This document shows positions 19,072-28,468 of a stretch of 64,000 nucleotides of DNA, piece after piece. This stretch comes from Stenotrophomonas bentonitica (lineage in GTDB: Bacteria > Pseudomonadota > Gammaproteobacteria > Xanthomonadales > Xanthomonadaceae), in NCBI RefSeq assembly GCF_013185915.1, contig NZ_JAAZUH010000005.1, positions 1 through 64,000 of the forward strand, read 5' to 3'. The position numbers and the translations under genes are program-made. Positions within the stretch are counted from its first letter, which is position 1; each line of letters begins with the position of its first letter. Below the pieces are notes generated by a model. It ran no database searches. It had not been told where the DNA came from and saw nothing but the letters and a program-made list of their open reading frames with translations.

Positions 19072-19545
19072 TCAGCGCACCCCGGTATGGCCGAATCCAC
19101 CCGTTCCCCTGGCGCTGTCGGTGAAAGTATCCACTACCTGCAGGTCCACGCGTGCAATCGGCAGCACGACCAACTGTGCAATACGGTCACCGGGTTGCAG
19201 CGTGAAGGCCTCGCGGCCGCGGTTCCAGGCGCTGATCAGCAGCGGGCCCTGGTAGTCGGCATCGATCAGGCCGGTGCCGTTGCCCAGCACGATGCCGTGC
19301 CGGTGCCCGAGCCCGGAACGCGGCAACACCACCGCGCACAGGTTCGGGTCTTCGATATGGATGGCGATACCGCTGGGAATCAGCGCGGTGTCCCCCGGCT
19401 GCAGGGTCAGTTCGGTTTCCAGCGCGGCGCGCAGGTCGAGGCCGGCGCTGGCTTCGGTGGCGTAGGCCGGCATGGGCCAGTCGTCGCCAAAGCGTGGATC
19501 GAGCAGCTTCACCTGCAGCGGCTGCAGGGACGGGGCTTGGGTCAT
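19072..19545 (-). CDS. dut: Deoxyuridine 5'-triphosphate nucleotidohydrolase (dUTPase)
   Basis: Hydrolyses dUTP to dUMP, keeping uracil out of DNA and supplying dTMP synthesis. The 157-residue trimeric dUTPase has its five motifs visible: [35 protein letters not shown] and the C-terminal [10 protein letters not shown]. The ATG overlaps the coaBC stop by 4 bases, the standard proteobacterial arrangement, and the mutase gene starts 15 bases after its stop. Confidence 0.96.
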   Translation of the reverse strand: MTQAPSLQPLQVKLLDPRFGDDWPMPAYATEASAGLDLRAALETELTLQPGDTALIPSGIAIHIEDPNLCAVVLPRSGLGHRHGIVLGNGTGLIDADYQGPLLISAWNRGREAFTLQPGDRIAQLVVLPIARVDLQVVDTFTDSARGTGGFGHTGVR

Positions 19546-20795
19546 GCGTGCAACCTCTGGGCAATCAGGGACAACAGTTGTTCGGCCAGCAGCGCCTTGG
19601 TGGTGCCGGGGAACACCTGCTCCCCGCCCTGCCAGTACGCCGTCGCTGCATTCTCGTCGCTTTCGAAGCCGCCGTTTGTGATGCCGACCTGATTGGCGAT
19701 CACCAGGTCCAATCGCTTGTCGACCAGCTTGCCGCGCGCGTACTTCTCCACGTCATGGGTTTCAGCGGCAAACCCGACCACCAGCTTGAGCGCGTTGGTC
19801 TGCGCGGCCACTTCGGCCAGGATGTCGGCGGTGCGGACCAGTTCGAGCGTCAACGTCTGCGTACCTGCCGTCTTCTTCAGCTTCTGGGGTGCGATCTGGC
19901 GCGGTGTGTAGTCCGACACCGCTGCCGCCCCTATATAGATGTCTGCCGGCAACGCGTCGAGCACGGCGCTGCGCATCTGCGCGGCCGAGCGCACGTCCAC
20001 CCGCTGCACCCCGGCCGGGGTGGCCAGGTGCACCGGGCCGCTGACCAGCACCACCTGGGCGCCCTGGCGTACGGCGGCCGCGGCCAGCGCGTAGCCCATC
20101 TTGCCGCTGCTGCGGTTGCCCACGTAGCGGACGGGGTCCAGGTCCTCATAAGTGGGACCGGCGCTGATCACCACGCGCAGGCCCTTTAGTTCCTGGGCGA
20201 CCTCGGGGGCGGCCGGGTCCTGCAGGCTGGCCAGCGCCGCCACGATGGCGTGCGGCTCGGTCAGCCGGCCGGGGCCGGATTCTCCTTCGGCCAGTGGGCC
20301 GTCTTCCGGGCCGATCACCTGCGCACCGCGCTCGCGCAGCAGGCTGATGTTGGCCTGGGTGGCCGGGTGCAGCCACATGCGGTGGTTCATGGCCGGGCAC
20401 ACGGTGAGCGGCGCGGTGGTGGCCAGGCACAGGGTGGTGACCAGGTCGTCGGCGTGGCCGTTGGCCAGGCGCGCCAGCAGGTCGGCGGTGGCCGGGGCCA
20501 CCACGATGCGGTCGGCCCAGCGGGCCAGCTCGATATGGCCCATGGCCTGCTCGGCCGCGCTGTCCCACAGGGTGGTGCGGGTGGGCTGGCCAGACAGGGC
20601 CTGGAAGCTCAGCGGGGTCACGAACTGCTGGGCGCCGGCGGTCATGGCCACCTGCACCTGGGCCCCGGCGTCGCGCAGGCGTCGCACCAGCTCCAGCGAC
20701 TTGTAGGCCGCGATGCCGCCACCCACGCACAACAACAGCTTCTGGCCTGCCAGCGGGCGCGCCTGCGCCGGGGAAGCCTGGGGGGAGTCAGCCAC
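19542..20795 (-). CDS. coaBC: Bifunctional phosphopantothenoylcysteine decarboxylase / phosphopantothenate-cysteine ligase
   Basis: Carries out two steps of coenzyme A synthesis. The 417-residue protein has an N-terminal flavin-dependent CoaC domain (about 15-195) with [15 protein letters not shown], the catalytic histidine region and PAMNHRMW. The C-terminal CoaB domain (about 205-417) has [24 protein letters not shown] and the [10 protein letters not shown] motif. It leads the coaBC-dut-algC operon. In many gammaproteobacteria radC lies directly divergent from it; here radC is about 5.1 kb away. Confidence 0.96.
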   Translation of the reverse strand: MADSPQASPAQARPLAGQKLLLCVGGGIAAYKSLELVRRLRDAGAQVQVAMTAGAQQFVTPLSFQALSGQPTRTTLWDSAAEQAMGHIELARWADRIVVAPATADLLARLANGHADDLVTTLCLATTAPLTVCPAMNHRMWLHPATQANISLLRERGAQVIGPEDGPLAEGESGPGRLTEPHAIVAALASLQDPAAPEVAQELKGLRVVISAGPTYEDLDPVRYVGNRSSGKMGYALAAAAVRQGAQVVLVSGPVHLATPAGVQRVDVRSAAQMRSAVLDALPADIYIGAAAVSDYTPRQIAPQKLKKTAGTQTLTLELVRTADILAEVAAQTNALKLVVGFAAETHDVEKYARGKLVDKRLDLVIANQVGITNGGFESDENAATAYWQGGEQVFPGTTKALLAEQLLSLIAQRLHA

Positions 20796-20908
20796 CTGCG
20801 GAATTCCTGTCTATCTGAGGCGGGTAGCTTACCCGATGCTCTGTTGCGGCCCTGATGCGCCAGGGGCATGAGAACGGTGTTTTTTGTCATGAGCGGGCGG
20901 GCGCCGGG

Positions 20909-20937
20909 TTGACGCCGCTGCCTCCTCCGCCTACGTT
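20909..20937 (+). promoter_or_regulatory. Putative sigma70 promoter for the exported-protein unit
   Basis: TTGACG (20909-20914), a 17-base spacer and TACGTT (20932-20937) lie about 33 bases upstream of the ATG at 20970, pointing into the accessory block. Confidence 0.45.
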
Positions 20938-20969
20938 CGTTGGCACTTACGGCAAAGGACTGATCCGTC

Positions 20970-21530
20970 ATGCGTATATCCCCCAGGTACCTGCTGCCTG
21001 CCCTGCTGCTGTGCTTCCCGCTGGCGGCCCAGGCCATCGAGACCGACGGCGACTACTGGATCATCCATAGTCAAGGCTCCGCCGGGAACAATCTGGCCTT
21101 CGTTGCCGACGCCGATCCCGCCCATATCTCGAAACGGGCCGGCGGCGTCGTATCGCTGGGTGTACACAAGGTCTACCAGAACACCGGCAACGGTTTCCTG
21201 ACGGCCCATGAGATCGAGGTCGACTGCGCGAAGAAACGTGTCCGCATCAAGCGTGCCGACGAGATCGACGGGCCAATGGGCGGGGTGCGGCCGGTCAAAA
21301 TTTCATCGGCGTGGCAGACCCAGCCCGAAGCTTGGCTTGTAAATAGCCGGGATTTCATCTGCCAGCCGCAACAGCGCACGGGCGAGGGGATGATCCCAAT
21401 CGGCAGTATGGAAATGCTGCGGATGATCGACGCCGTGAGGGCCTATTTCACCGTGCTCGGGCGCGAGCAGGCCAGGGCGGCCATCCTGAAAGAGATCGAT
21501 GACGCCTTCGCCCGGATGCCCCAGCCGTGA
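20970..21530 (+). CDS. Exported protein, weakly like surface-adhesin E-type proteins
   Basis: A 186-residue protein with a clear signal peptide (about 1-22, LAAQA). The mature part starts with DGDYWIIHSQG and has a central strand-rich region (VHKVYQNTGNG...EIEVDCAKKRVRI). The pattern of an early Trp, an alternating hydrophobic segment and then V-D-C resembles the small adhesin E-like exported family, but I could not confirm it. It is probably periplasmic or surface located. A promoter is visible at 20909-20937, and the next ORF begins within its last codons. Confidence 0.65.
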   Translation: MRISPRYLLPALLLCFPLAAQAIETDGDYWIIHSQGSAGNNLAFVADADPAHISKRAGGVVSLGVHKVYQNTGNGFLTAHEIEVDCAKKRVRIKRADEIDGPMGGVRPVKISSAWQTQPEAWLVNSRDFICQPQQRTGEGMIPIGSMEMLRMIDAVRAYFTVLGREQARAAILKEIDDAFARMPQP

Positions 21531-21553
21531 ACCGACCGACAAGGAATACGCGA

Positions 21554-21958
21554 ATGAAAAGGATTTTCGCCCCCGCCCTTCTGATGCTCGCTCTGAGCGC
21601 CTGCTCCAGCATGCCCAACTTGCCTGACATGCGCGCCAACGCTGCGTGGCAGGGTCGCCCGGTTGGTGAAGCCATTGACCAGTTTGGCGCGCCGTACCGG
21701 ATCGATCCGGTGGCCGAGAAGCAATGGGTGGTTCTGGTGTATTACAGGAGTACGTCCTACGTGCGGCGCGAGGCGCTTGGCACATATACAGGTCCGCAAA
21801 ACGGGCAACTGGTGCATGTCGAGTCGTGGGGCGACGTGAAGTACGACTCCCGATGCGAGATCCATGTTGCCGTCAACCGTGCCCGGCAGGTCGCGCACAT
21901 CTCGACGGAGGGTGGCTACTGCGGCTCGGTCGACATCGCGCCAAAGAAACAAGGGTAG
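21554..21958 (+). CDS. Putative lipoprotein of unknown function
   Basis: A 134-residue protein beginning MKRIFAPALLMLALSACSS. A short basic start, a hydrophobic stretch and the lipobox LSAC make lipidation at the cysteine (residue 17) likely. The mature domain carries GRPVGEAIDQFGAP, reminiscent of the small SmpA/BamE-like repeats in other lipoproteins, and has two further cysteines near the C-terminus (SRCEIHV and GGYCGS) that could pair. I use the ATG at 21554, which gives a proper signal. It follows the previous gene by 23 bases, so the two are likely co-transcribed. Confidence 0.7.
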   Translation: MKRIFAPALLMLALSACSSMPNLPDMRANAAWQGRPVGEAIDQFGAPYRIDPVAEKQWVVLVYYRSTSYVRREALGTYTGPQNGQLVHVESWGDVKYDSRCEIHVAVNRARQVAHISTEGGYCGSVDIAPKKQG

Positions 21959-22107
21959 TCAGGCACCAGACTGGCTGGATAGGTTGCACTCGCGCCCTCC
22001 AGCCAGGGTTCTGTCGGCCGTAGGGCCTGTTCGTCGCACGCCAGGAACAAGTGAACTGGAATCGCGCCATGCTCCGTCACACCTGACTTGGCCGCAAGGA
22101 ACGCACC

Positions 22108-23007
22108 ATGCCCCCTGCACTGACCCGCCTGATTTTGTCCCTGCTCATGCTGATGGCTTCGGTGACGGGGGCATCCCCTGTGCCTGTTGCACCTGAGCTG
22201 GGTGATACTTGCCATCTTGCTCATCGATCGATGTCAGACGCACTGGTGCAGACGCCGTTCGAAAGCGTAGACGGTCGTGTCTATGTGCAGGCGCGGGTCA
22301 ATGGCCAAGGCCCCTACCGGTTTGCGGTGGACACCGGCGCCAGCGGCATCGGCCGGGCGGACATGCGCCTGGTCTCGGCGCTTGAGCTGCCGTGGCACGG
22401 GGATGCCACCACCTCTGATGGCGTGAGCAAGGCCGCTGTCGCCACAGTGCGGATCGATGAGCTGGAACTGGGTGGGGTGGTGCACCGGAACGTGGAAGTG
22501 ATCGCCCGCGACTACAACGCACGCAACGCACCCGAGGCCGCATTCGACGGAATCCTCGCCCGCGGCTTCTTTGCCGACGGCCTGCTGCGGATCGATTACC
22601 CGAACCGGACCCTGGCGTTCACCCGAACGCTCAAGCTGGACCCGGCTGCTGCCAATGCCCTTACCTATATGCGGGCATTCCGAATTCCGGTATCGGTAGG
22701 CGGACATACCTTCGTTGCCCAGCTCGACACAGGCGCCAACGTCGGCTTCGTGCTGCCGCAGTCTGTTTACGAACAGGTCTCAGAGCTGCCTTTGGGTGAG
22801 GTGGTGCGTTCGCAACTGACCAACGGCCAGCTGGAAAGCTGGCGTGGGACGGTTCAGCAGCCGATCCGCGTGGGGCAGACGACCCACGCCCTGGCTGAGG
22901 TGCGCGTCTCCCCGAAGTACCCGGAAGTGCTGGTGGGCGCGCGTGCGCTGCAAGACGCGGTGGTGCTGATCGACCAGAGAAGTCAGGTGGTGGCCGTTTG
23001 CCGGTGA
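22108..23007 (+). CDS. Exported retropepsin-like aspartic protease family protein
   Basis: A 299-residue protein with an N-terminal signal (about 1-22). It has two DTGA motifs: FAVDTGASG with D75 and AQLDTGANVG with D207. Each retropepsin-like half normally has one, so this looks like a two-lobed aspartyl protease in a single chain. The flanking beta-rich sequence (VDGRVYVQARVNGQGPYRF before the first motif) fits. The substrate is unknown and a periplasmic location is likely. It stands alone, about 150 bases after the lipoprotein gene. Confidence 0.75.
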   Translation: MPPALTRLILSLLMLMASVTGASPVPVAPELGDTCHLAHRSMSDALVQTPFESVDGRVYVQARVNGQGPYRFAVDTGASGIGRADMRLVSALELPWHGDATTSDGVSKAAVATVRIDELELGGVVHRNVEVIARDYNARNAPEAAFDGILARGFFADGLLRIDYPNRTLAFTRTLKLDPAAANALTYMRAFRIPVSVGGHTFVAQLDTGANVGFVLPQSVYEQVSELPLGEVVRSQLTNGQLESWRGTVQQPIRVGQTTHALAEVRVSPKYPEVLVGARALQDAVVLIDQRSQVVAVCR

Positions 23008-23179
23008 GCGAAAGGTAAAGCTGTCGCTCATTACGCGTGCGGCGGCGCCTGTTCCGACACATCGTGTTCCGGAGCGATTGAATCTTCTAATAGTGCGACG
23101 ACTGTCCTACGTCAGACCGGGAGCCGCTCGTAGACTTCGCATCCTATCGAGGAGCGTGTTCTCAGAGTCAGGGTCGGCT

Positions 23180-23590
23180 ATGAAGACAGTCAAGACAAAG
23201 TGGCTTTCCTACACCGTCCTTGTGGGCCTGATTCCGATCCTCTCGAGGTTCCTGATCTGGCTGGTGACCAAAGAGGGAAGCATCGAACCCTTTTCTCCAC
23301 AGGACTTCATCGCATTCGGGCTCGTTCTCCATATCTCGAACATCAACGAGATTGAACACCTCATCGGAGCAGATAGGTCATGGAAAACGGTCCAGAACGC
23401 CGTTGCCGCCTTCTTCATTGCGATTCATGGCGTACTCTTCTGTTTAACACCGATTGGTGGAGACGCGGTTGATCAACAGTCCATCATGGCCTGCGTAGGC
23501 GTTATCGCATTGGGGTCACTCTTCATCAGTTACTGCTTGTTCAATCGCATCTCAAAATTCCAGCAAATTGATGTGGAGCATCGACCATGA
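23180..23590 (+). CDS. Small multi-pass membrane protein of unknown function
   Basis: A 136-residue protein with about four hydrophobic segments (about 8-28, 44-60, 78-98, 106-128) and a short charged tail. The ATG at 23180 removes an Arg-rich leader that an upstream in-frame start would add. Base composition is visibly less GC-rich than in the flanking core genes, which suggests acquired DNA. Its stop overlaps the start of the 41-residue gene that follows (ATGA). I do not recognise the family. Confidence 0.6.
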   Translation: MKTVKTKWLSYTVLVGLIPILSRFLIWLVTKEGSIEPFSPQDFIAFGLVLHISNINEIEHLIGADRSWKTVQNAVAAFFIAIHGVLFCLTPIGGDAVDQQSIMACVGVIALGSLFISYCLFNRISKFQQIDVEHRP

Positions 23591-23712
23591 CAACAATCCT
23601 TGTGGCAGCCACCGTGGTGATTGCCGCATTCGCCCTAGGCTTCGGCATGTGGACTCTGCTGCATTCCCCCAACGAGAGCCCGCCGCAACGGAAGCGCATT
23701 GACGCGGACTGA
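23587..23712 (+). CDS. 41-residue single-pass membrane peptide
   Basis: A short gene translationally coupled to the 136-residue membrane protein by a 4-base overlap. It starts MTTILVAATVVIAAF, has one hydrophobic helix (about 3-25, ending in GMWTLL) and a polar basic tail (ESPPQRKRIDAD). The conserved start and helix are repeated in the broken copy immediately downstream, which supports it being a real coding sequence. Function unknown; it could be a small partner subunit of the upstream protein. Confidence 0.6.
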   Translation: MTTILVAATVVIAAFALGFGMWTLLHSPNESPPQRKRIDAD

Positions 23713-23719
23713 TATCTGC

Positions 23720-23844
23720 ATGACAACAATTCTCGTCGCCTCGACCGCGGTTATGCATTGGTGGCAGTAGGACTCGCGATCTGGACAATGGTGGAGACAC
23801 GCAAAGAGGTCCAGCGGCGAAAGAACCGAACTCCGGAGAACTGA
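23720..23844 (+). pseudogene. Frameshifted duplicate of the 41-residue membrane peptide
   Basis: The reading starts MTTILVASTAVM, nearly identical to the preceding micro-gene, then runs into a stop after 16 residues. After shifting one base, the sequence continues LVAVGLAIWTMVETRKEVQR and ends ...TPEN. With one inserted base the two proteins align without gaps through the helix (GMWTLL against AIWTMV). This is a tandem duplicate broken by a single-base deletion, or possibly an assembly error. Confidence 0.65.
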
Positions 23845-23931
23845 CCAGGACAGTCGGGGGCAGAACTTGACATCCTGTCCAGTACTTGACGACTCCCGAT
23901 TGCTAACATTGGTCCACGTAATCAAGGATCG

Positions 23932-25362
23932 ATGCTCGTGGCCACTTCGTCTTCGCCCGTTGTTCTGGATGCCTTCCCCACCTGCGAGGACGCCTTCGCC
24001 GAGATCGAGCGGCTCGCTCGTTCGGGCGTGCACCCGGACCGTATCCGGCTGCACCACAACGAACGCGCCCTGTACTGGGTCTGCAACAACAGCATGCTGC
24101 ACGGCGATGGCCCGGATGAGGCCAGGGTGGCGCGACGCCTCGATGCGCATGTGGCCTTGGTCTCCCTGCTGCTGGAACATGGCGCGGACCCGAACAAGGC
24201 CGCAGGCCGTGGCGCCACCCCGCTTTCCACCACCTGCCGGGACCTCATCTTCGGTCCGACCGCACAGGCAGTGGAGAAGCTGCGCCTGTTACTGGCCGCC
24301 GGCGCGAACCCGCGCCTGACCAAGGATTCCCCGATCTGCACCGCGATCGGCCTGCGCGAGATGCGTGGCGAGGTGTTCAACAGTGCGTTCGAGCCGGACG
24401 CGGATCCGGCTGAAATGGAGCTCATCTTCCAGGCCGTCGACGCACTGCTGCAGGCCGGCGCCAGCATTGAAGCCATGGACCACCGGCAGATGTATACGCC
24501 GGTGCTGATGGCCGCGTACATGGGAAGTGCGCCCCTCCTGCGCTTCCTTGCCGAGCGCGGCGCCAACGTGCAGGTGGTCAATCCGGCCGGCTCCAACGCC
24601 CTGATGTACACAGCCGGCGACGTGGACGGGCTCAAGGCCAGCCGTGGCGGCTTTTCCACCACCTGGCACCGCCTGGGCGATCCCGTGGCTGCCACCCGTC
24701 TGCTCCTCGAATGGGGCGTGGATCCCTCAGCTGCCAACGAGCGCGGCCGCACGCCACTGGCACTGGCCTTGAACGCAGGCAACGAAGACGTGGCGATGGT
24801 CCTGGCTGAAGCGATCTCCGCTCAGGGCAAACTCCTGAAAGCCGACGTCCGCCGCTTCAAGGGAACGGCGTTCGAGGGACAGGCAGCCGCATTGGAAACG
24901 ACCGGACGCACCAGCAAGCCACCCAGGAAGCAGCCCAAGCCCGAAGGCGCCGCCCAGGCCGCTTCGTGGGCCCGCGCCCTCCAGGAGTTGAATCATCCGG
25001 AAGCGTGGAAGCGACCGGCCTGGTTCTGTGAGTTCAACAAGGCTCTGTTCGAGCACCTGGCCAGCGATCCCCATCCCGCCATTCCCTCGCAGCGGCTGTA
25101 TGCCGATTACACCGACACGATGCGCACCCTGCGGTTGTCCAGGACCAAGGACTGGATCAGCCGCAGCGGCGTGGTGACGGTGCAGCCGGATGTGTTGAAC
25201 TGGAACACGTTGCGGATCAGTTACTCGCAACTGGACGGCGACGACCTGGCCTGCCGCGAGGAGATCTTCATGCCGATCTCGCCGGAGCAGCAGCCGAGCG
25301 TGGAGGCGGTGGCGGACGTGGTGGGGCAGATGAGTGCGCGTTACTTCAAATTGCCGGGCTGA
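23932..25362 (+). CDS. Ankyrin-repeat protein with an unidentified C-terminal domain
   Basis: A 476-residue protein with ankyrin-type units such as VSLLLEHGADPNKAAGRGATPL, LRLLLAAGANPRL, VDALLQAGASIEAMDH, LRFLAERGANVQVVNPAGSN and TRLLLEWGVDPSAANERGRTPL. These cover about residues 70-290. A Lys/Pro-rich linker (about 320-345) leads to a C-terminal domain of about 130 residues with many aromatics (HPEAWKRPAWFCEFNKALFEHL) that I cannot place. There is no signal peptide, so it should be cytoplasmic or delivered by another route. Ankyrin proteins mediate protein binding; a role in toxin-immunity or effector biology is only a guess. Confidence 0.75.
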   Translation: MLVATSSSPVVLDAFPTCEDAFAEIERLARSGVHPDRIRLHHNERALYWVCNNSMLHGDGPDEARVARRLDAHVALVSLLLEHGADPNKAAGRGATPLSTTCRDLIFGPTAQAVEKLRLLLAAGANPRLTKDSPICTAIGLREMRGEVFNSAFEPDADPAEMELIFQAVDALLQAGASIEAMDHRQMYTPVLMAAYMGSAPLLRFLAERGANVQVVNPAGSNALMYTAGDVDGLKASRGGFSTTWHRLGDPVAATRLLLEWGVDPSAANERGRTPLALALNAGNEDVAMVLAEAISAQGKLLKADVRRFKGTAFEGQAAALETTGRTSKPPRKQPKPEGAAQAASWARALQELNHPEAWKRPAWFCEFNKALFEHLASDPHPAIPSQRLYADYTDTMRTLRLSRTKDWISRSGVVTVQPDVLNWNTLRISYSQLDGDDLACREEIFMPISPEQQPSVEAVADVVGQMSARYFKLPG

Positions 25363-25483
25363 CGAGCCGCTTTGGCTGGACCTTGGCAGGTCGTTCGATG
25401 ATGTGCTGAAGCGGATCACCGAAAACGGAACGGCCCCTTGCAGCAGTACTGGACTTTCAACCTGACCCCGAGACGGTGGACGC

Positions 25484-25834
25484 ATGGACAATGAGCTCTG
25501 GACGTTTCATGTGGCTACCGGTTATCCGGTGATGGCGGCAAAGAAGCTGCTGGCCGAGATGGCCCCCCTTCTTCGGGAACGCATCATGCTGGCGATCGCG
25601 CAGCGCCCGCCCGGCGAGCGAATCCTGAAAGATCCACTGGAGCTGGATCCACAGTTCAGCGAGACAATCCGAGGGGCGCGATCAGAGGCGGAAAATATTG
25701 CCGCTTGCAGCGGTATCAGTGGCCGAGGTAGCAGCCACTTCATAGCGGCTACGCAGTCGAAAATTCTTCTGGAACGCCACGGAATCGTCTGGTTCCCGCA
25801 CTACCAGATGAACCCGTGGGTGATCTTCGACTGA
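25484..25834 (+). CDS. Hypothetical protein
   Basis: A 116-residue soluble protein, start MDNELWTFHVATGYPV, no signal or membrane segment. The N-terminal half is helical and charged, then a Ser/Gly-rich turn (CSGISGRGSSHF) and a short aromatic C-terminus (HGIVWFPHYQMNPWVIFD). It lies between the ankyrin protein and radC, in the accessory block. I do not recognise a family. Confidence 0.5.
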   Translation: MDNELWTFHVATGYPVMAAKKLLAEMAPLLRERIMLAIAQRPPGERILKDPLELDPQFSETIRGARSEAENIAACSGISGRGSSHFIAATQSKILLERHGIVWFPHYQMNPWVIFD

Positions 25835-25916
25835 CCGACCAGACTGCGATTTCCTCACCCGCTGGAGCGGCGATTTCCCATGGCTGCTTGCCTGTCGGCG
25901 AAAGAATACTGCCGGC

Positions 25917-26609
25917 ATGGCAATCAAAGACTGGCCCGAGGACGACCGACCTCGCGAGAAGCTGCTGACGCGCGGTCCGCGCGCACTATCTGAGTCCGAA
26001 CTGCTCGCGCTGTTCATCGGCAGCGGCAGTGGCGGGATGGATGCGGTGCAGAGTGCCCGGCGACTGCTGGACGAACATGGCCCGTTGCGCCGACTGCTCG
26101 ATCTGGATGCGGCCACGTTGATGAAGCTGCCCACCATGGGGCCGGCCCGCGCCTGCAAACTGGTCGCCGCACTGGAGCTGGCCAGTCGCCATGTCCTGTC
26201 CGACCTTGAACGGGGCGACAGCTTCTGCGACCCAGACTCAGCCGCGCGGTTCTTCAAGTTGCGGCTGCGCCCGCGCCCGCAGGAAGTGTTCGCCGCGCTG
26301 TTCCTGGATACCCGGAACCGGACTCTGGCCTACGAAGAACTTTTCACCGGCACCGTGGACGAGGCGGCGGTCTACCCGCGCGAGGTGGTTCGCCGGGCCC
26401 TGCTGCACAACGCGGCGGCGGTGATCGTCAGCCACAACCACCCGTCCGGGCGGGCTGAACCTTCGGCGGCCGACCGTCAGATCACCCACCAGCTCCACCA
26501 AGCCCTGGCGCTGGTGGGCATGCGGCTGGTGGACCACATCGTGGTGGGGGATGGCCCGGCGGTTTCCATGGCCCAGCGGGGGTGGCTGCGGGCCGGCCCC
26601 GCCCCCTGA
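25917..26609 (+). CDS. radC: RadC family JAB/MPN-domain protein
   Basis: A 230-residue protein with an N-terminal helix-hairpin-helix region (about 25-95, LPTMGPARACKLVAALEL) and a C-terminal JAMM-type metal site, H173-N-H175-PSG followed by the downstream S and D (SAADRQ). The historical link to DNA repair is weak, and the biochemical role of RadC proteins is unsettled. Length and motifs are standard. In relatives it is divergent from coaBC; here the accessory block separates them. Confidence 0.93.
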   Translation: MAIKDWPEDDRPREKLLTRGPRALSESELLALFIGSGSGGMDAVQSARRLLDEHGPLRRLLDLDAATLMKLPTMGPARACKLVAALELASRHVLSDLERGDSFCDPDSAARFFKLRLRPRPQEVFAALFLDTRNRTLAYEELFTGTVDEAAVYPREVVRRALLHNAAAVIVSHNHPSGRAEPSAADRQITHQLHQALALVGMRLVDHIVVGDGPAVSMAQRGWLRAGPAP

Positions 26610-26761
26610 GCTGAACGGCCTGCTCAGCCCCCGGCCCCAATAGCGCCCACAAACCCGCCCCCCGGGCCTCCCTGCCACCCGCTCTGCCCCGGTTCAATGG
26701 ATCGGGGCGGCTTCTGGGCTAAAATTACCGATTCCGCCGCTCCAGTCCCAAAGCAGGCCTT

Positions 26762-28450
26762 GTGAAAAATCTCCTCCGCGCCCTGATCAGCCAGGGCATT
26801 GAAGCCTTGCGCGCCAACGGCACCTTGCCGGCCGATACCCTGACCCCGGAATTCGTGGTGGAACGCCCGAAGACCCGCGAACACGGTGATTTCGCCACCA
26901 ATGCCGCGATGCTGCTGGCCAAGCCGGCGCGCAGCAATCCGCGCGCCCTGGCTCAGGCGCTGCTCGATGCACTGCCCAAGAGCGATGACGTGCTGCGCGT
27001 GGAAATCGCCGGCCCGGGCTTCATCAACTTCCACTTGGCCCCCAGCGCATACCAGCGTGAAGCGGCCAGCGTGCTGAAGGAAGGCGCCGAATACGGCCAC
27101 AACCTGAGCGGCAACGGCCGCACCGTGGGCGTGGAATACGTTTCGGCCAACCCGACCGGTCCGCTGCATGTCGGCCATGGCCGCGCGGCGGCGATCGGCG
27201 ACAGCCTGGCGCGCCTGCTGGAAGTAAACGGCTGGAACGCCAAGCGCGAGTTCTACTACAACGACGCCGGCGTGCAGATCGAGAACCTGGCCCTTTCCAC
27301 CCAGGCGCGCGCGAAGGGCATCAAGCCCGACGACGCCGGCTGGCCGGAAGGCGGCTACCGCGGCGACTACATCGAAGACGTGGCCAAGGCCTACCTGGCC
27401 GGCGCCACCGTGGAGCTGGAAGGCCATTCGGTGGTGGGCGAGCGCGACCCGGACAACCTGGATGCGATCCGCCGCTTCGCCGTGGCCTACCTGCGCAACG
27501 AGCAGAACCAGGACCTGGCCGCGTTCGGGGTGGATTTCGACATCTACTTCCTGGAAAGCTCGCTGTACAAGGACGGCAAGGTCGAAGAGACCGTGGCGCA
27601 GCTCAATGCGGCCGGCCATACCTATGAAGAAGGCGGCGCGCTGTGGCTGCGTTCGACCGACTTCGGTGACGACAAGGACCGCGTGATGCGCAAGTCCGAC
27701 GGCACCTACACCTACTTCCTGCCGGACGTGGCCTACCACCTGAGCAAGTGGCAGCGCGGCTACGAGCGCGCGATCACCGAGCTGGGCGCGGATCACCACG
27801 GTTCGCTGGCACGCGTGCGCGCCGGTCTGCAGGCGCTGGACGTGGGCATTCCCAAGGGCTGGCCGGAATACGTGCTGCACCAGATGGTGACGGTGATGCG
27901 CGGCGGCGAGGAAGTGAAGCTTTCCAAGCGTGCCGGCAGCTACCTGACCCTGCGCGACCTGATCGACGAAGCCGGCCGCGACGCGACCCGCTGGTTCCTG
28001 ATCGCACGCAAGCCCGATTCGCAGCTGACCTTCGATATCGACCTGGCCCGCCAGCAGAGCAACGACAACCCGGTGTTCTACGTACAGTACGCGCACGCCC
28101 GGGTGTGCAGCCTGCTGCGCCAGGCGCAGGAAAAGAAGCTGTCGTACACCCCGGCCGAAGGCATGACCGGGGTGGCGTCGCTGACCGACGAACCGTCGCT
28201 GTGGCTGATGGTGGAAATGTCGCGCTTCCCGGAAGTGGTGGAAGCGGCTGGTGTGGCGCTGGAACCGCACCTGGTGGCGCAGTACCTGCGTGAATTGGCG
28301 CATGCCTTCCACACGTGGTATCACGGCACCCAGGTGCTGGTGGCTGACGACGCCGAACGCAATGCCAAGCTCACGCTGGCCTGCGCGGCGCGCCAGGTGC
28401 TGGCCAATGGCCTGAACATCCTGGGCGTTTCCGCCCCGGAAAAAATGTAA
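26762..28450 (+). CDS. argS: Arginyl-tRNA synthetase
   Basis: Class I synthetase that charges tRNA-Arg. The 562-residue protein starts at a GTG (26762) and has the N-terminal Add-1-like domain (about 1-110), the HIGH motif HVGH at 136-139, the KMSKS-equivalent KLSKRAG (about 384-390), and a C-terminal DALR anticodon-binding domain (about 440-562). The absence of a canonical KMSKS is normal for most ArgRS. The SPOR-domain gene follows after 18 bases, the usual order. Confidence 0.97.
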   Translation: MKNLLRALISQGIEALRANGTLPADTLTPEFVVERPKTREHGDFATNAAMLLAKPARSNPRALAQALLDALPKSDDVLRVEIAGPGFINFHLAPSAYQREAASVLKEGAEYGHNLSGNGRTVGVEYVSANPTGPLHVGHGRAAAIGDSLARLLEVNGWNAKREFYYNDAGVQIENLALSTQARAKGIKPDDAGWPEGGYRGDYIEDVAKAYLAGATVELEGHSVVGERDPDNLDAIRRFAVAYLRNEQNQDLAAFGVDFDIYFLESSLYKDGKVEETVAQLNAAGHTYEEGGALWLRSTDFGDDKDRVMRKSDGTYTYFLPDVAYHLSKWQRGYERAITELGADHHGSLARVRAGLQALDVGIPKGWPEYVLHQMVTVMRGGEEVKLSKRAGSYLTLRDLIDEAGRDATRWFLIARKPDSQLTFDIDLARQQSNDNPVFYVQYAHARVCSLLRQAQEKKLSYTPAEGMTGVASLTDEPSLWLMVEMSRFPEVVEAAGVALEPHLVAQYLRELAHAFHTWYHGTQVLVADDAERNAKLTLACAARQVLANGLNILGVSAPEKM

Positions 28451-28468
28451 GCAGTGGAGAAGCAGTAA

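Noticed and set aside
23720..23770. A 16-residue peptide gene starting MTTILVAS
   Set aside because: It is better explained as the truncated front of a frameshifted duplicate, since the rest of the homology continues in the next frame.
26633..26700. C-rich stretch between radC and argS as a regulatory RNA or terminator
   Set aside because: It shows no stable hairpin with a T-run and no conserved RNA motif by eye.
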